From Hahella sp. CCB-MM4 (GTDB taxonomy: Bacteria; Pseudomonadota; Gammaproteobacteria; Pseudomonadales; Oleiphilaceae): 64,000 nt of DNA. Within the stretch, counting starts at the first letter, position 1. Each line of letters begins with the position of its first letter. Positions 63,152 to 64,000 of the stretch are shown here, in pieces. The DNA is taken from NCBI RefSeq assembly GCF_002260525.1, contig NZ_MRYI01000002.1, forward strand, positions 124,001-188,000. The letters run 5' to 3'. Position numbers and translations under genes: made by a program. The notes below the pieces were generated by a model that was not told the origin of the DNA, searched no databases, and saw only the letters and a program-made list of their open reading frames with translations.

Positions 63152-64000
63152 ATGATTCAGTTGCCATCGCTTTCTCTTTACGTCCATATCCCCTGGTGCG
63201 TTCGCAAATGCCCCTATTGCGATTTCAATTCCCACCAGGCTCGCGAGGGAGTACCGGAACAAGCTTATCTTGAGGCCTTGCTGCGGGACATGGATCAGGA
63301 GATCGACCGCCTGATTCAAAGCCACACCCTACGTCCATTGACCTCAATTTTCTTTGGAGGGGGCACTCCCAGTCTGATGGACCCGAAAGCCATTGCCGGG
63401 GTTATTGATCACGCGCGACAACACATCGGATTCTCTGACGATATTGAAATCACGCTTGAAGCCAATCCGGGAACTGTCGATTCCGGGAAATTCACAGGAC
63501 TCCGCGAAGCTGGCGTCAACAGGCTGTCCATTGGCATACAGAGCTTTCAGCCACAGCACTTGCACACGCTGGGTCGCATCCATAGCAGTACCGAGGCCAG
63601 CGAAGCGATTCACAAAGCTCGTCAGGCCGGATTCGACAATCTGAATCTCGACCTCATGTTTGGGCTTCCCAATCAGACTACAGAGCAGGCCCTGGAAGAC
63701 ATACATACAGCCATTAACCTCAACCCGGAACACATATCCTGGTATCAACTGACCATTGAGCCCAATACAGAGTTTTACCGTCATCCGCCAAAATTGCCGG
63801 AGGATGACGCTCTATGGAGCATGCACCAGCGCGGAATAGAAACGCTGATGAGTGCCGGTTACGAACAATATGAAGTATCGGCATATGCCCGCCCAGACAG
63901 GCAAGCCCGCCACAACCTCAACTACTGGCAATTCGGTGACTACATTGCCGTAGGAGCCGGCGCTCATGGCAAGTCTACACATCTGGAAGAGCGCAGCATT
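63152..64000 (+). CDS. hemW: Heme chaperone HemW (C-terminus beyond window edge)
   Basis: The frame runs open from the ATG at 63152 to the right edge, about 283 residues. The radical-SAM cluster CVRKCPYC (C16, C20, C23), FFGGGTPSLM and LDLMFGLPNQT are present. HemW was formerly called a coproporphyrinogen III oxidase but lacks that activity and acts in heme delivery. The frame starts 12 bases after the rdgB stop, so the two genes are probably co-transcribed. Confidence 0.95.
   Translation, partial: MIQLPSLSLYVHIPWCVRKCPYCDFNSHQAREGVPEQAYLEALLRDMDQEIDRLIQSHTLRPLTSIFFGGGTPSLMDPKAIAGVIDHARQHIGFSDDIEITLEANPGTVDSGKFTGLREAGVNRLSIGIQSFQPQHLHTLGRIHSSTEASEAIHKARQAGFDNLNLDLMFGLPNQTTEQALEDIHTAINLNPEHISWYQLTIEPNTEFYRHPPKLPEDDALWSMHQRGIETLMSAGYEQYEVSAYARPDRQARHNLNYWQFGDYIAVGAGAHGKSTHLEERSI

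Overview
The window is chromosomal DNA from a Gammaproteobacterium of the broad Pseudomonadales/Oceanospirillales type. The grounds are gene order: crc-like/pyrE divergent, thrB-DUF2782/polA, oxyR-recG, gmk-rpoZ-spoT-ridA, and pilU-pilT/yggS-proC-yggT followed by metX-metW-DUF4426-rdgB-hemW. The genus cannot be fixed from sequence reading alone. About 60 protein genes are called. No rRNA, tRNA, CRISPR array, IS element or prophage was seen.

Layout. 1-3.4 kb: a truncated periplasmic solute-binding protein gene, then an MFS exporter and a GT-B glycosyltransferase-like gene ending in a pair of REP-like hairpins. 3.4-10.5 kb: tyrosine/homogentisate catabolism (hmgA-hpd-fahA-maiA) with a divergent LysR regulator, then pterin-4a-carbinolamine dehydratase with an SDR that resembles quinoid dihydropteridine reductase, preceded by three 22-bp repeats, then a sterol-desaturase-family membrane protein. 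10.6-19.1 kb: an uncharacterised gene and an alpha-glucoside uptake and hydrolysis operon in the order E-F-G-A-K plus a LacI regulator. 19.1-29.5 kb: accessory genes (crotonase, chemoreceptor, solute-binding protein, M23 peptidase, ergothioneine genes egtB-egtD, an HDOD protein), with a candidate minus-strand small RNA near 21.8 kb and an 18-bp minisatellite near 26.7 kb. 29.7-56.9 kb: mostly conserved housekeeping genes (recG, oxyR, ridA, spoT, rpoZ, gmk, yicC, rph, crc-like, pyrE, thrB, polA, pilU, pilT, yggS, proC, yggT) and a dynamin-like GTPase. 56.9-60.3 kb: a gene-poor AT-rich stretch, an AraC regulator and a porin. 60.3-64 kb: metX, metW, DUF4426, rdgB and the start of hemW.

How it fits together. 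Phenylalanine/tyrosine carbon would be taken through homogentisate to fumarate and acetoacetate, with PCD plus the dihydropteridine-reductase-like SDR able to recycle the pterin cofactor of a phenylalanine hydroxylase encoded elsewhere. The sugar operon imports and hydrolyses an alpha-glucoside under LacI control. A Crc homologue is encoded here. AAnAAnAA tracts, the Hfq/Crc target pattern known from Pseudomonas, lie just upstream of the Shine-Dalgarno of the MFS, aglE-like, aglK-like, lacI-like, hpd and porin genes, which suggests one post-transcriptional catabolite-repression layer over the catabolic and transport genes of this window.
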